Shown here piece by piece: positions 18,212 through 27,148 of a DNA stretch of 64,000 bases; the stretch's first letter is position 1; each line of letters opens with the position of its first letter. The notes under the pieces were generated by a model. It had not been told where the DNA came from. It saw nothing but the letters and a program-made list of their open reading frames with translations, and did no database searches. The DNA comes from UBA4416 sp963422675 (GTDB lineage Bacteria; Bacteroidota; Bacteroidia; B-17B0; Aurantibacillaceae): assembly GCA_963422675.2 (NCBI GenBank), contig CAXVYS010000011.1, positions 1-64,000 on the forward strand, given 5' to 3'. The position numbers were made by a program, and so were the translations under genes.

Positions 18212-19454
18212 TAGCTAATGGCCTATTATAAATAGTTGGCATTTTAAGCTTCAATCTTCTATAAACAAAAGGATAAAATATTAATATAAAAAGTATTGGA
18301 CTTTTCTCTAAAGGGTTCGAAAAAAACGCGATGGTCAATGCAATAATTGAAGAACCCAATAATATATTATTCTTTTGAAATTGAATTTTTGAATAAAATT
18401 TACTTATAGCATAAAAGAAAACTGTTATTCCCAACCAACCCCAATATATTAGAATATTTGCTAAGGTACTTACTCCAAGTACATCACTTGAGTATTCCTT
18501 AAGTACATCTTTATTTTGTACAATACCAAATCCAAATGGCCACGTTAAACTTTGATTTATGGCTAAGAGCATGTAAGAAAATCTGTTAACTTTAAGATAA
18601 GTCGTATTATCAGGAGTATACATTACGTCCAACTGATCAAAATAAGTAGCAATTTTAGGTAAAAGAAAATCTAACTTCAATATTTCAATAAATATAGGGA
18701 TTAATAATGGGAGCAATAAAGGCAATAATAATAGTTTTTTTTTCTGTATTGCGAAAGCCATTATAATAATAAATAAAGCCAAATAACCCATTGTCGAAAT
18801 AGTGGTCAATAATGCAAGAATATATATAATAATATATTTATCTATTTTTATTCTTCCATATTTCATAAAACGTATGGTCATGCCAAGTAATATCATGAAT
18901 GCAAATGCTCCAGGCTCCCACATAAATCCACAATTTCGATATTCAGACCAACCACTGTGCATGAATATAAATATATACCAGCCATTAGCATGTTGCTGTT
19001 CTTCCTGGGTAAAGAAATTTAAATAAGGTGATAAATTATTAAAAAAACCTGGCAGACTTACTTCAAGAAAAAAAAATGGGAGGCTTATTAATGTGAGGAT
19101 ATAAATAATTCTTTCCAATTTAAAAGGAAAGTTTGGGCCAATAAGTTTTAGAAGAAGATAAGGGTAAATCATTTTTGACGAAAATCCAAAAAACGTATAC
19201 CATCTAAACGGAGTTTCATTAATTAAGTAAGCAAAACAATTAATAATGATCCAAACGATGAGAACATATATAATAATAGGATCTAACGAATATCCTTTAT
19301 ATACAAAAGATAAAAATGCAATAATCAATACAAGTAATAGAAAATTATCTGTCGAAACTGTTGATGCGTTTGCAGTAATTAATATAATTAATAATATTAA
19401 AAAGTTTTCTTTAATAGTAGGAAGTAATGACTTTTTATCCGATAAAATAATCAT
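18198..19454 (-). CDS. Wzy-like O-antigen/exopolysaccharide polymerase
   Basis: A 418-residue, strongly hydrophobic protein with about ten predicted membrane segments. A larger loop (about 155-180, GWYIFIFMHSGWSEYRNCGFMWEPGAF) ends in the WEPGAFAF motif seen in many EPS polymerases, and a second soluble loop lies around 268-300. Wzy proteins polymerise flipped repeat units in the periplasm. The assignment rests on topology and on position between glycosyltransferases in a locus that also has Wzx, Wza-like and Wzc-like proteins. Primary sequence of this family is poorly conserved. It overlaps the upstream glycosyltransferase by 4 bases. Confidence 0.78.
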   Translation of the reverse strand: MIILSDKKSLLPTIKENFLILLIILITANASTVSTDNFLLLVLIIAFLSFVYKGYSLDPIIIYVLIVWIIINCFAYLINETPFRWYTFFGFSSKMIYPYLLLKLIGPNFPFKLERIIYILTLISLPFFFLEVSLPGFFNNLSPYLNFFTQEEQQHANGWYIFIFMHSGWSEYRNCGFMWEPGAFAFMILLGMTIRFMKYGRIKIDKYIIIYILALLTTISTMGYLALFIIIMAFAIQKKKLLLLPLLLPLLIPIFIEILKLDFLLPKIATYFDQLDVMYTPDNTTYLKVNRFSYMLLAINQSLTWPFGFGIVQNKDVLKEYSSDVLGVSTLANILIYWGWLGITVFFYAISKFYSKIQFQKNNILLGSSIIALTIAFFSNPLEKSPILFILIFYPFVYRRLKLKMPTIYNRPLANASE

Positions 19455-20704
19455 TCTACAATTGAATTATATGTCAAAAGTAATTTTGATATAATATCTT
19501 CTTTATTATGCCGTATCATTGCTCTTTTTTTTGCATTTCTACCATATTCGATTGCTTTCTGCTGATCTCTAACCATTTCAACAATTGCTCCAGCTAAAGA
19601 ATATTGATCTCCATCCTGAACCAAAATTCCTTCACTATAACATTCTATAATTGAACTAGTACCTCCTGAAAAAGAAGCAATAACTGGCATTCCTAGAGCC
19701 ATCGCTTCACATAAACTATTTGGGCTATTTTCAATATGACTAACCTGACAATAAATATCAGACTCTAATAAAATATTAATAACTTCTGCTTCGTTCTTAT
19801 TTCCTAATAAATCAATATTTATTCTTAGTAAATCATCCTTTTTCCAATGATTTACTATTTTAACTACATTACTCTTTTCATTTAATCCAATTACCTTCCA
19901 TGTAAATTGCAAATCTGTGCATTCTGAAATTAATTTTGCCGTATTTACTATTGTTTCAAATCCTTTATAAACAACATCATTGGTAATAGTTACTATTTGC
20001 AAAACAGTATTAAATTGTTTTTTATTCCAGTTACTTAAATAAAACAAAGGTCTTAATACTTCGCTACCAAAAAAATACTTACTATTAGGTGATAATATTG
20101 ATGTCACTCTCCGATCCCAATCAGTTCTCCCAAACACATACTTCGTATTCTTCAAGATTTCTAATTCTCTCTCCGCTCTTTTCTTGAATTTTAAATACTG
20201 TACCTTTGTTGAGCTCAAGGCTATTTTTGCAAGAACTCCTTCATGTTTTGATGAGATCGATAATGGAATGCCGGAATTAAATTTTTCAACTAATGGATTA
20301 AGAATTCCCTGTATTGATACTATTACAGGAGTTTCTATATGTCTTTGAACCAATCCGAAATTCTCTTCGGTACCGTGTATATGAATAACATCCGGAGCCA
20401 AAGATGATATTACATTTAACAGCTCAGATATTTCCTTTTCTTCTTTATTTGCATCTCCTATAAATCTTTTTATTGCTCTCGAAACTCTGTTTTTCTTTCG
20501 CTCTCTGTAAATTGGATAATAATGTGTATTTCTAAATTCAAAAGGCCTTATATTTTGGTGATGATAAAAACAAATTGACAAATCCACATCCGGAATATTC
20601 ACCAATTCCTCTTGCAACGAATTTAGCCACCCACCGGATTGATGAATTGTCCCTAATTTTTCCGCGGCTCCGCACGGAGTATTTGTAAACCAAAGCACTC
20701 TCAT
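19451..20704 (-). CDS. Glycosyltransferase, GT4 family
   Basis: A 417-residue GT-B enzyme. The acceptor half opens with VLWFTNTPCGAAEKLG and contains PDVIHIHGTEENFG (about 111-124). The donor half has LLGNKNEAEVINILLESDIYCQVSHIE and the EX7E-like NSLCEAMALGMPVIASFSGG (about 333-352), typical of retaining GT4 transferases. It likely adds a repeat-unit sugar from a nucleotide donor. It overlaps both neighbours by 4 bases (ATGA-type coupling), so it is co-translated with the methyltransferase upstream and the polymerase downstream. Confidence 0.87.
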   Translation of the reverse strand: MRVLWFTNTPCGAAEKLGTIHQSGGWLNSLQEELVNIPDVDLSICFYHHQNIRPFEFRNTHYYPIYRERKKNRVSRAIKRFIGDANKEEKEISELLNVISSLAPDVIHIHGTEENFGLVQRHIETPVIVSIQGILNPLVEKFNSGIPLSISSKHEGVLAKIALSSTKVQYLKFKKRAERELEILKNTKYVFGRTDWDRRVTSILSPNSKYFFGSEVLRPLFYLSNWNKKQFNTVLQIVTITNDVVYKGFETIVNTAKLISECTDLQFTWKVIGLNEKSNVVKIVNHWKKDDLLRINIDLLGNKNEAEVINILLESDIYCQVSHIENSPNSLCEAMALGMPVIASFSGGTSSIIECYSEGILVQDGDQYSLAGAIVEMVRDQQKAIEYGRNAKKRAMIRHNKEDIISKLLLTYNSIVE

Positions 20705-21417
20705 TTAACGGCTTTTATGTATATATACGGTGATAAGACTCTATTCTTATAAAAAGGGATACGTCTAATACTATACCTTAAGTATTTCAAAAACATTCCA
20801 ATAAGTTTACTATTATTGGCTCCTTCTTCAAGCCATAATGTAGGTTTACCAAAATAATTGACTGTTACCTCTTTAAGATTTAATTCTAAACATATTTCCC
20901 GTAATAAACGTATATTCATACATTCAATAAAATGCACATCGTAGTTACTTCTGTCAAACTTCTTTTGAACCCAACCATTAAGCCCTCTAAAATTTGGCAG
21001 CGTAATTAATAAATGTCCACCTTCTTTCAATAAATCGATATGTTTACTAATTATATCTTTCGTGTTTTCAAAATGTTCTACAAAACCAAAAGAACAAACA
21101 ATATCATACTGTTTGTTGGATTTATAGGTTAAAAAATCAGCTTTAATAGTTTTAATTGTACCTCTTTTAATTTCATTAATATCTTCAACTCTCTCGATTA
21201 TTTTATCAGAAATAAAAAAATCAAGTATTGTAATATTACATTCCTTTACTTTATTGAAATAAACTGCTAATTTACCTGGGAACCCACCTATTTCAATAGA
21301 TTCAACATTTTTCGGATAATCATTAATTAATTCCTTAAAAAAAACATCTTTCGTAGACTCTAGTTTTACATTTTCCCAATAGCTTTCCCAAAATTTAAAA
21401 TCAGTTAATTCATTCAT
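20701..21417 (-). CDS. SAM-dependent class I methyltransferase
   Basis: A 238-residue protein. A class I Rossmann fold is suggested by the motif-I region ESIEIGGFPGKLAVYF (about 36-51), ITILDFFISDKI, YDIVCSFGFVEHFENTKDI (motif IV, about 104-122) and LLKEGGHLLITLPNF (motif V-VI). It is probably a methylase of a sugar or lipid-linked glycan, since it lies between flippase and glycosyltransferase genes and is coupled to the latter by a 4-base overlap. Methylation could cap chains or decorate the repeat unit; the sequence does not say which. Confidence 0.78.
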   Translation of the reverse strand: MNELTDFKFWESYWENVKLESTKDVFFKELINDYPKNVESIEIGGFPGKLAVYFNKVKECNITILDFFISDKIIERVEDINEIKRGTIKTIKADFLTYKSNKQYDIVCSFGFVEHFENTKDIISKHIDLLKEGGHLLITLPNFRGLNGWVQKKFDRSNYDVHFIECMNIRLLREICLELNLKEVTVNYFGKPTLWLEEGANNSKLIGMFLKYLRYSIRRIPFYKNRVLSPYIYIKAVK

Positions 21418-21421
21418 AATT

Positions 21422-22798
21422 TCATTTATTCCAAATACCTTTTGCTGTTCGATTTATTATTTTTTTATACTGGATATAAGTCCAAGACGTATTTATCAGC
21501 CCCAATATGCAAGATGCCAAAACAACACCTGTAATCTCAAGATGCCGAGCTAATACAATGGTTAATGGAATTATTAAGATTGTGCCAAAAACACCACTGT
21601 ATAATTGCAGCTGTATCTTACCTATTCCATTTAAGAACTGAACGTAAATCATATTCCATGTCATAATAATAACATGGAATGCCATAAATAAGGATACATT
21701 GAATGAAATATCTATTTTTTCACCAATCCAAAATCCATACATGAAATCCGAAAAAATAAGTAATAATAATGTTCCACATGATATTATGAACCAAAATTTT
21801 TGCAACTTATTAATTATACTTTTTATCCAATCGTAATCTTTTCTATGCCATGCATCGGTGAATGCAGTCCAAAAGGGAACCATAACAATCGTAGAGATCA
21901 TAGTTATAATACTAAAGTATTTAAACGCAATATTATAAGGTGTTACTTCTTCCGGGCCAAATAATTGTGCGATTATAATATTATTACATTGGAAAAGAAT
22001 GATCGCGGCAACCTGAATTACGAAAAATTTCAATCCAACTCCCGTTAGCTTTTTAGCATACCCTAATTTAATTAAATTAAATGAAGGAGCATACTGTTTA
22101 TAACTGTTGTTGTAAAACCATAAGCTGGAAATTAGCAAAACCAGTATTGGGGTAAAACCGAGAATTATTCCTAAGTATAGTAAATTACCTGATGTTGTTT
22201 TCGTTAGCACAAATATGATAATAAGTGTCGCGAGATTAGCAAAAAAATTAAACATGGAAGCTTTCGCAGGCTGTTGATTTGCTGTTAAAACAGTTGTCAA
22301 GAGTTGCAAAATAAATTGCACACAGAAAAAAGTAAATACAATTAGCGCAAGAATACTTAATTGAGATGCCATATTTTGAGAAGTATTTAGAATGCTCGCC
22401 CAATTTAAAAATGGATTAACAACCAGAAAGAGTATTAATACAATTACAATAATCATTGATAGAATGGCATATGTTGTGCTTACGTATATACGAGCGAGCT
22501 TATGCTTACCCATTGCAACGGCCTCTGCAAATTTATTACGTAATCCATTACCAAAACCAATATCAAAAAAACCAAACCACCCTATAATTGAACTTAGCGT
22601 TAACCAAATACCATACTGCGTTTTATCAATGTAATTTATAGTTAAAGGAACAAGCAACAATCCAATCAAAATATTTAACCCTTTGATTATAAAAGAAAAT
22701 ACAATATTTCTCTTAGCCTTTACACTTCGTAATTCACCTTTTGTAAAATAATTGTTTACCGAAGTCGGTAACATAGAAATAATAAAATCTTTAATCAT
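21422..22798 (-). CDS. Wzx-like oligosaccharide flippase
   Basis: A 458-residue polytopic membrane protein with about 12-14 hydrophobic segments. The N-terminal signature of polysaccharide flippases is clear (NIVFSFIIKGLNILIGLLLV, then NYIDKTQYGIWLTLSSIIGW and FDIGFGNGLRNKFAEA). This is the MOP/MATE-superfamily RfbX type that moves undecaprenyl-linked repeat units across the inner membrane. It starts 104 bases after asnB and ends 4 bases before the methyltransferase gene. Confidence 0.88.
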   Translation of the reverse strand: MIKDFIISMLPTSVNNYFTKGELRSVKAKRNIVFSFIIKGLNILIGLLLVPLTINYIDKTQYGIWLTLSSIIGWFGFFDIGFGNGLRNKFAEAVAMGKHKLARIYVSTTYAILSMIIVIVLILFLVVNPFLNWASILNTSQNMASQLSILALIVFTFFCVQFILQLLTTVLTANQQPAKASMFNFFANLATLIIIFVLTKTTSGNLLYLGIILGFTPILVLLISSLWFYNNSYKQYAPSFNLIKLGYAKKLTGVGLKFFVIQVAAIILFQCNNIIIAQLFGPEEVTPYNIAFKYFSIITMISTIVMVPFWTAFTDAWHRKDYDWIKSIINKLQKFWFIISCGTLLLLIFSDFMYGFWIGEKIDISFNVSLFMAFHVIIMTWNMIYVQFLNGIGKIQLQLYSGVFGTILIIPLTIVLARHLEITGVVLASCILGLINTSWTYIQYKKIINRTAKGIWNK

Positions 22799-22902
22799 TC
22801 GTTTTGTATTCTTTCAATCCTAATCTATGACTTCTTTTACTCTTGCTCCAAGATTATAAATTGCCATATTTTGATTTATTTCCCAACATCATACTCCCTT
22901 CC

Positions 22903-24762
22903 TTACAACTGCTTATCTAATTGCAGTAAGGTCCAGATAAAATTTCCGTTGTCTTTTTTACCATTTTTATTTTCCTCGATTATTTTCGAAATAATAATAG
23001 GATTCAAAATTCGGTTTACTTTCAACAGGCTTTTATCTAATATATCATTAAATCCCTCTGCTTTAAACCACTCTCTTAAAGGAATAGCAAAACCACGCTT
23101 TGGTGCATTTAAAACCGAATCTGGTAACCTTTTGCCAACGCTGTTTCTTAACACACTTTTCAATTCCCATCCCTGTAGTTTAACATCTTTATGCACGGTT
23201 GCCATAAATTCCACTAAACGATAATCCAAAAAAGGCAAGCGCGTTTCAATCGAATTTGCCATACTCATCCTATCTACCTTAACCAAAAAATCGTTTGGTA
23301 AATGATGCATATAATGCACATACATCAGTTTATAAAAATCATCTTTAAACCGGCATGTTTTAAGTATAGTTTCAAAGTAGGTTTCAATTGGAATAATATG
23401 TTTAATTCCTTGAGTTAATTGCTTTATATCATTTAAGCTTGTAAAAGCAGCATTTTCAGCTACTCTTACATAAAAAGGTTGCCCGGATGTTTTTAAAGTA
23501 GTACTTATCTTTTTTAATCTATAACGAAACGCTCCTTTAAAAATACCCGCTGCAACGTTTATACCCTTAACAACGATTGATCTTACAAAGGCAGGTAGCC
23601 ATTTATGGATTACTGAAGCAAGCTTAATTCCTTTGTAAGAATTGTATCCGCTCAGTACCTCATCACCCCCATCTCCGGTTAATACCATTTTAACCTGTTT
23701 TGAAGCATACTTTGATACCACATCTGTAGGTATCGCAGATGAGTCTCCAAAAGGCTCATCATAATGGTAAGCCACACGATCCAGCGTATCTTTAAAAGTG
23801 CTTGGCAATACCGTTCCCCTATAATGTTCTGTTTTAAATTTTTTTGATACTTCAGCCGCTAATTCACTTTCGTCAAATTCGGTAATATCAAACCCGATCG
23901 TAAATGTTTTTACCGGAAGATCAGAGTATTTTGACATAATGGAAACTATGGACGATGAATCCAAACCTCCACTTAAAAATGCACCAAAAGCTACATCACT
24001 CCGCATACGTATTTTAACCGCATCGTTTAAAAGGTATTCAAAGGTTTCATAAACTTTTTGTTTATCAATAAGCATCTCTTTTTCCTCTACTTGTGGAAAC
24101 TCCCAGTATTTTTTTTCAGAAACCTTACCCTCTTTTACAACCAGGTAATGTCCTGGCATTAATTTATAGATGTTTTTATAAAACGTATCGGGAGCAGGAA
24201 TATTAGTAAGCGTTAAGTAAATTTCAATTAACTCTTCTCTTATTTCTTTAGGTATTCCATATTTTAAAACAGACTTTATTTCTGATCCAAAAACAAATGT
24301 ATTATTATACACACCATAATGTAAAGGCTTTTCACCGAGGCGGTCACGCGATAAAAATAATTCTTCCTTTACCTCGTCCCATAGAGCAAAAGCCCACATT
24401 CCATTAAATTTATTCTGGCAATCATAGCCCCATTGTTCATACGATTTAATAAGAACTTCTGTGTCTGAGTTTGTTATAAACGTATGTCCTAATGTAATTA
24501 GCTCTTCTCTTAATTCAATATAGTTATAAATTTCACCATTAAACACAAGTACTTTTTTACCATCGGCACTATACATTGGCTGATTACCTGTGCTAAGATC
24601 GATAATACTTAAGCGCCTATGCCCTAAAGCAATATTTTTATTTATATAAAAACCTTCTCCATCGGGTCCCCGATAAGAGATACAGTCTGTCATATTTTTT
24701 AAAATTGAAAGATCTGCTTTTATATTTTTATCAAACTTTAAATATCCTGCAATACCACACAT
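22903..24762 (-). CDS. asnB: Asparagine synthetase-type glutamine amidotransferase (AsnB family)
   Basis: A 619-residue protein with the standard two domains. The N-terminal class II glutaminase has Cys2 (MCGIAGYLKF), SYRGPDGEG, LGHRRLSIIDLSTGNQPM and FNGEIYNYIELR. The synthetase domain has the ATP-pyrophosphatase loop FLSGGLDSSSIVSIM (about 263-277) and LTGDGGDEVLSGYNSYKG. Family members amidate aspartate; copies inside glycan loci often amidate a sugar carboxylate or an amino-acid substituent. Position between wecE-like and wzx genes favours a glycan role, but a general asparagine synthetase cannot be excluded. Length is normal for the exosortase/EPS-type subfamily. Confidence 0.88.
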   Translation of the reverse strand: MCGIAGYLKFDKNIKADLSILKNMTDCISYRGPDGEGFYINKNIALGHRRLSIIDLSTGNQPMYSADGKKVLVFNGEIYNYIELREELITLGHTFITNSDTEVLIKSYEQWGYDCQNKFNGMWAFALWDEVKEELFLSRDRLGEKPLHYGVYNNTFVFGSEIKSVLKYGIPKEIREELIEIYLTLTNIPAPDTFYKNIYKLMPGHYLVVKEGKVSEKKYWEFPQVEEKEMLIDKQKVYETFEYLLNDAVKIRMRSDVAFGAFLSGGLDSSSIVSIMSKYSDLPVKTFTIGFDITEFDESELAAEVSKKFKTEHYRGTVLPSTFKDTLDRVAYHYDEPFGDSSAIPTDVVSKYASKQVKMVLTGDGGDEVLSGYNSYKGIKLASVIHKWLPAFVRSIVVKGINVAAGIFKGAFRYRLKKISTTLKTSGQPFYVRVAENAAFTSLNDIKQLTQGIKHIIPIETYFETILKTCRFKDDFYKLMYVHYMHHLPNDFLVKVDRMSMANSIETRLPFLDYRLVEFMATVHKDVKLQGWELKSVLRNSVGKRLPDSVLNAPKRGFAIPLREWFKAEGFNDILDKSLLKVNRILNPIIISKIIEENKNGKKDNGNFIWTLLQLDKQL

Positions 24763-24813
24763 CCTGTTTAATTGATATTGTGTATAAATATATAGTTACA
24801 TTGATCCAATGTA

Positions 24814-25938
24814 TCAAAAACTAAAACTTAGTAAGGCTTTAATAATCTTTTGAATATCTCTGTTACCTAACTCGTAATACAATGGTAAACGCAACAACTG
24901 ATCCGAGAAACGGTTACTGTTCACTAATTCTGCTCCTTTGTATTTATCTGCATAATAAGTGCTTTTATGCAAACTTAAATAATGGAACACGGCATTTACA
25001 CCTTTCTTTTTTAAATGTTCAATTAAACCATTCCGTTGTTCCGGATTTTTGCATATCAAATAAAATGAATGCCCGTTATTAGTTGCGTAATTTGGCAAAT
25101 GTGGCAGTTCTATGCCATTTGCTTTACCCCAGCTTAACAAGCCCTTATGGTAAGTCTCCCATATTTTTTTTCGTTTAGCTTGTATCGTTTCGAGTTTATT
25201 AAGCTGTGCCCACAAATAAGCCGCTACAATTTCAGATGGCAAAAACGAAGAACCTATATCTACCCAACTGTATTTATTAATTTCTCCTCTAAAAAATTCT
25301 GCTCTGTTAGTCCCTTTCTCCCATACAATCTCTGCACGTTTTATAAAACGTTCATCGTTAATAGCCAGCAAACCTCCTTCACCGGAGTTAATATTTTTGG
25401 TTTCATGAAACGAAAATGCTGCCAAATGACCTATACTTCCCAAAGCCTTGCCTTTGTAATATGAATCAATAGAAGGTGCTGCATCTTCAATCACCAATAA
25501 ATTATGTTTGGTGGCAAGAGCCATAATCCTGTCCATATCACAAGCGATACCGGCATAATGCACCGGAACAATCGCCCTGGTTTTTTTAGTGATAAGTGAT
25601 TCTATTTTACTAACATCCATATTTGGATGATCGTTGTAACTATCTGCAAAAACGATGGTAGCCCCTTGTCTTACAAAAGCCAGTGCTGTAGACACGAAGG
25701 TATAAGAAGGAACAATCACTTCATCACCTGGTTTAATGTCAGCCAGTATAGCACACATTTCCAGGGCATCTGTACAGGAAGTCGTTAAAAATGTTTTTTT
25801 GAAACCATAGTGTTTTTCAAAAAAAGCCTGGCACTTTTTGGTAAAGATTCCATTACCGGAAATCTTTCCGGAGTCAACCGCTTTTTTGATATAAGCCGTT
25901 TCCTTCCCTGTTAAATATGGTTTGTTAAATGGAATCAT
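24814..25938 (-). CDS. wecE: dTDP-4-keto-6-deoxyglucose aminotransferase, WecE/RffA type
   Basis: A PLP-dependent DegT/DnrJ/EryC1/StrS enzyme of 374 residues. I chose the ATG at 25938, two bases after the stop of the preceding gene. It gives the family-typical start MIPFNKPYLTGKE; the longer frame from 25965 adds nine residues that overlap that gene. The PLP lysine lies in SFHETKNINSGEGGLL, with TSCTDALEMCA and VIEDAAPSIDSYYKGK around the cofactor site. It closely resembles E. coli WecE, which makes dTDP-4-amino-4,6-dideoxygalactose. The dTDP-sugar donors would need RmlA and RmlB from elsewhere, as neither is in this locus. Confidence 0.87.
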   Translation of the reverse strand: MIPFNKPYLTGKETAYIKKAVDSGKISGNGIFTKKCQAFFEKHYGFKKTFLTTSCTDALEMCAILADIKPGDEVIVPSYTFVSTALAFVRQGATIVFADSYNDHPNMDVSKIESLITKKTRAIVPVHYAGIACDMDRIMALATKHNLLVIEDAAPSIDSYYKGKALGSIGHLAAFSFHETKNINSGEGGLLAINDERFIKRAEIVWEKGTNRAEFFRGEINKYSWVDIGSSFLPSEIVAAYLWAQLNKLETIQAKRKKIWETYHKGLLSWGKANGIELPHLPNYATNNGHSFYLICKNPEQRNGLIEHLKKKGVNAVFHYLSLHKSTYYADKYKGAELVNSNRFSDQLLRLPLYYELGNRDIQKIIKALLSFSF

Positions 25939-25940
25939 TT

Positions 25941-26942
25941 TTATTTCAGATTTTCCCAATACCATTTTACGGCTTCCCTTAGCCCTTGCTGTAAATTATG
26001 TGTTGGCTCATAACCCAATACCGTTTTTGCTTTTTCTATAGAGGCCAGTGAATGTGGAATATCACCCTTGCGTTCCGGGCCATGTATTACTTCAACGTTA
26101 GCTATAGAAGCATCATATACACTCAGTTCTTTTTTAAGATTCTCCAATAAATCATTTAAATCGATTCGTTCACCAACGGCTGTATTAAAAACCTGCCCTC
26201 TTGCTTCCTTACTTTGAGTAGTAGCGGCAAGATGGTTCATTTGTATTACATTGTCAATATAAGTAAAATCGCGTGAGCTGGTCCCGTCACCATTTATTAC
26301 CGGCGATTGATGCGACATTAAAGTCTGCGTAAATTTTGGGATAGCAGCAGCATACGCACCGTTAGGATCCTGCCGGCGCCCATATACATTAAAGTACCGC
26401 AGCCCTATACAATCCAAACCATAGTTCAAATTAAAAACATGTGCATATAATTCGTTTACATATTTTGTTACCGCGTATGGAGATAATGGTTTCCCTATTA
26501 CTTCTTCAATCTTTGGCAAAGCACTTGAATCGCCATATGTAGAAGAACTTGCAGCATAGATAACCCGTTTTACGTTAGCATCTCTTGCTGCAACCAATAT
26601 ATTTAAGAAACCACTTATATTTACATCATTGGTTGTAATAGGATCATTAATGGAACGTGGTACAGAACCAAGGGCTGCCTGCTGCAGTACAATTTCAACA
26701 CCCTGCATTGCTTTTTCGCACATCCTGATATCACGAATATCGCCTTCTATTAAACTGAAGTTTTTCTGATTTAAAAAAGGTTCAATATTTTCTTTTTTAC
26801 CGGTCGAAAAATTATCTAAACAAATTACTTCGTTACCGTGTTGTAATAAATGCTCGCATAAATTCGATCCAATAAATCCGGCTCCACCTGTAACCAGTAC
26901 ACGGGTATTTGTAAGTTTAGAATAAGGCATGTGTATAGACAT
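25941..26942 (-). CDS. wbpP: UDP-N-acetylglucosamine 4-epimerase, WbpP/TviC type
   Basis: A 333-residue extended SDR with an NAD motif (VTGGAGFIGSNLCEHLL, about 15-31), LDNFSTGKKENI, GDIRD, QQAALGSVPRS and the catalytic Ser/Tyr-x-x-x-Lys (SSTYGDS; YAVTKYVNEL). The run LRYFNVYGRRQDPNGAYAA is characteristic of WbpP/WbgU-like epimerases that interconvert UDP-GlcNAc/GalNAc and their uronic acids. It is the first gene after the promoter at 27030-27063. Met5 is an alternative start. A GalE-like role on non-acetylated sugars is less likely. Confidence 0.85.
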   Translation of the reverse strand: MSIHMPYSKLTNTRVLVTGGAGFIGSNLCEHLLQHGNEVICLDNFSTGKKENIEPFLNQKNFSLIEGDIRDIRMCEKAMQGVEIVLQQAALGSVPRSINDPITTNDVNISGFLNILVAARDANVKRVIYAASSSTYGDSSALPKIEEVIGKPLSPYAVTKYVNELYAHVFNLNYGLDCIGLRYFNVYGRRQDPNGAYAAAIPKFTQTLMSHQSPVINGDGTSSRDFTYIDNVIQMNHLAATTQSKEARGQVFNTAVGERIDLNDLLENLKKELSVYDASIANVEVIHGPERKGDIPHSLASIEKAKTVLGYEPTHNLQQGLREAVKWYWENLK

Positions 26943-27029
26943 AAAGCTAATTTACAGCTTCGCCTGCTTAATCCCATTAACGGAATTAAATAAGAGGCCT
27001 AAAGCTACTCAAAATTTGTTAATTTCAAG

Positions 27030-27063
27030 CAAACATAAGGCGTTCATCGATAATTTTAGCAAA
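27030..27063 (-). promoter_or_regulatory. Bacteroidota-type promoter for the polysaccharide operon
   Basis: On the minus strand, TTTG (27063-27060), a 22-base spacer and TATGTTTG (27037-27030) match the -33 TTTG / -7 TAnnTTTG consensus. The spacer is slightly longer than the usual 19-21. It lies 88 bases upstream of the wbpP-type start and in the only gap of note (27943 aside) between the acyltransferase gene and the operon, i.e. 26943-27148. Confidence 0.5.
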
Positions 27064-27148
27064 GTTTAAGGGTTAAATTTGGGGTTAATCCAAAAAACTA
27101 TATAAGGGGTTTTGAACAACAGGCTAGCGAGAGGAAAACAAAAAACAC

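Noticed and set aside
22871..23224. 117-codon plus-strand frame antisense to asnB
   Set aside because: It lies mostly opposite a well-supported conserved gene and has no recognisable features of its own.
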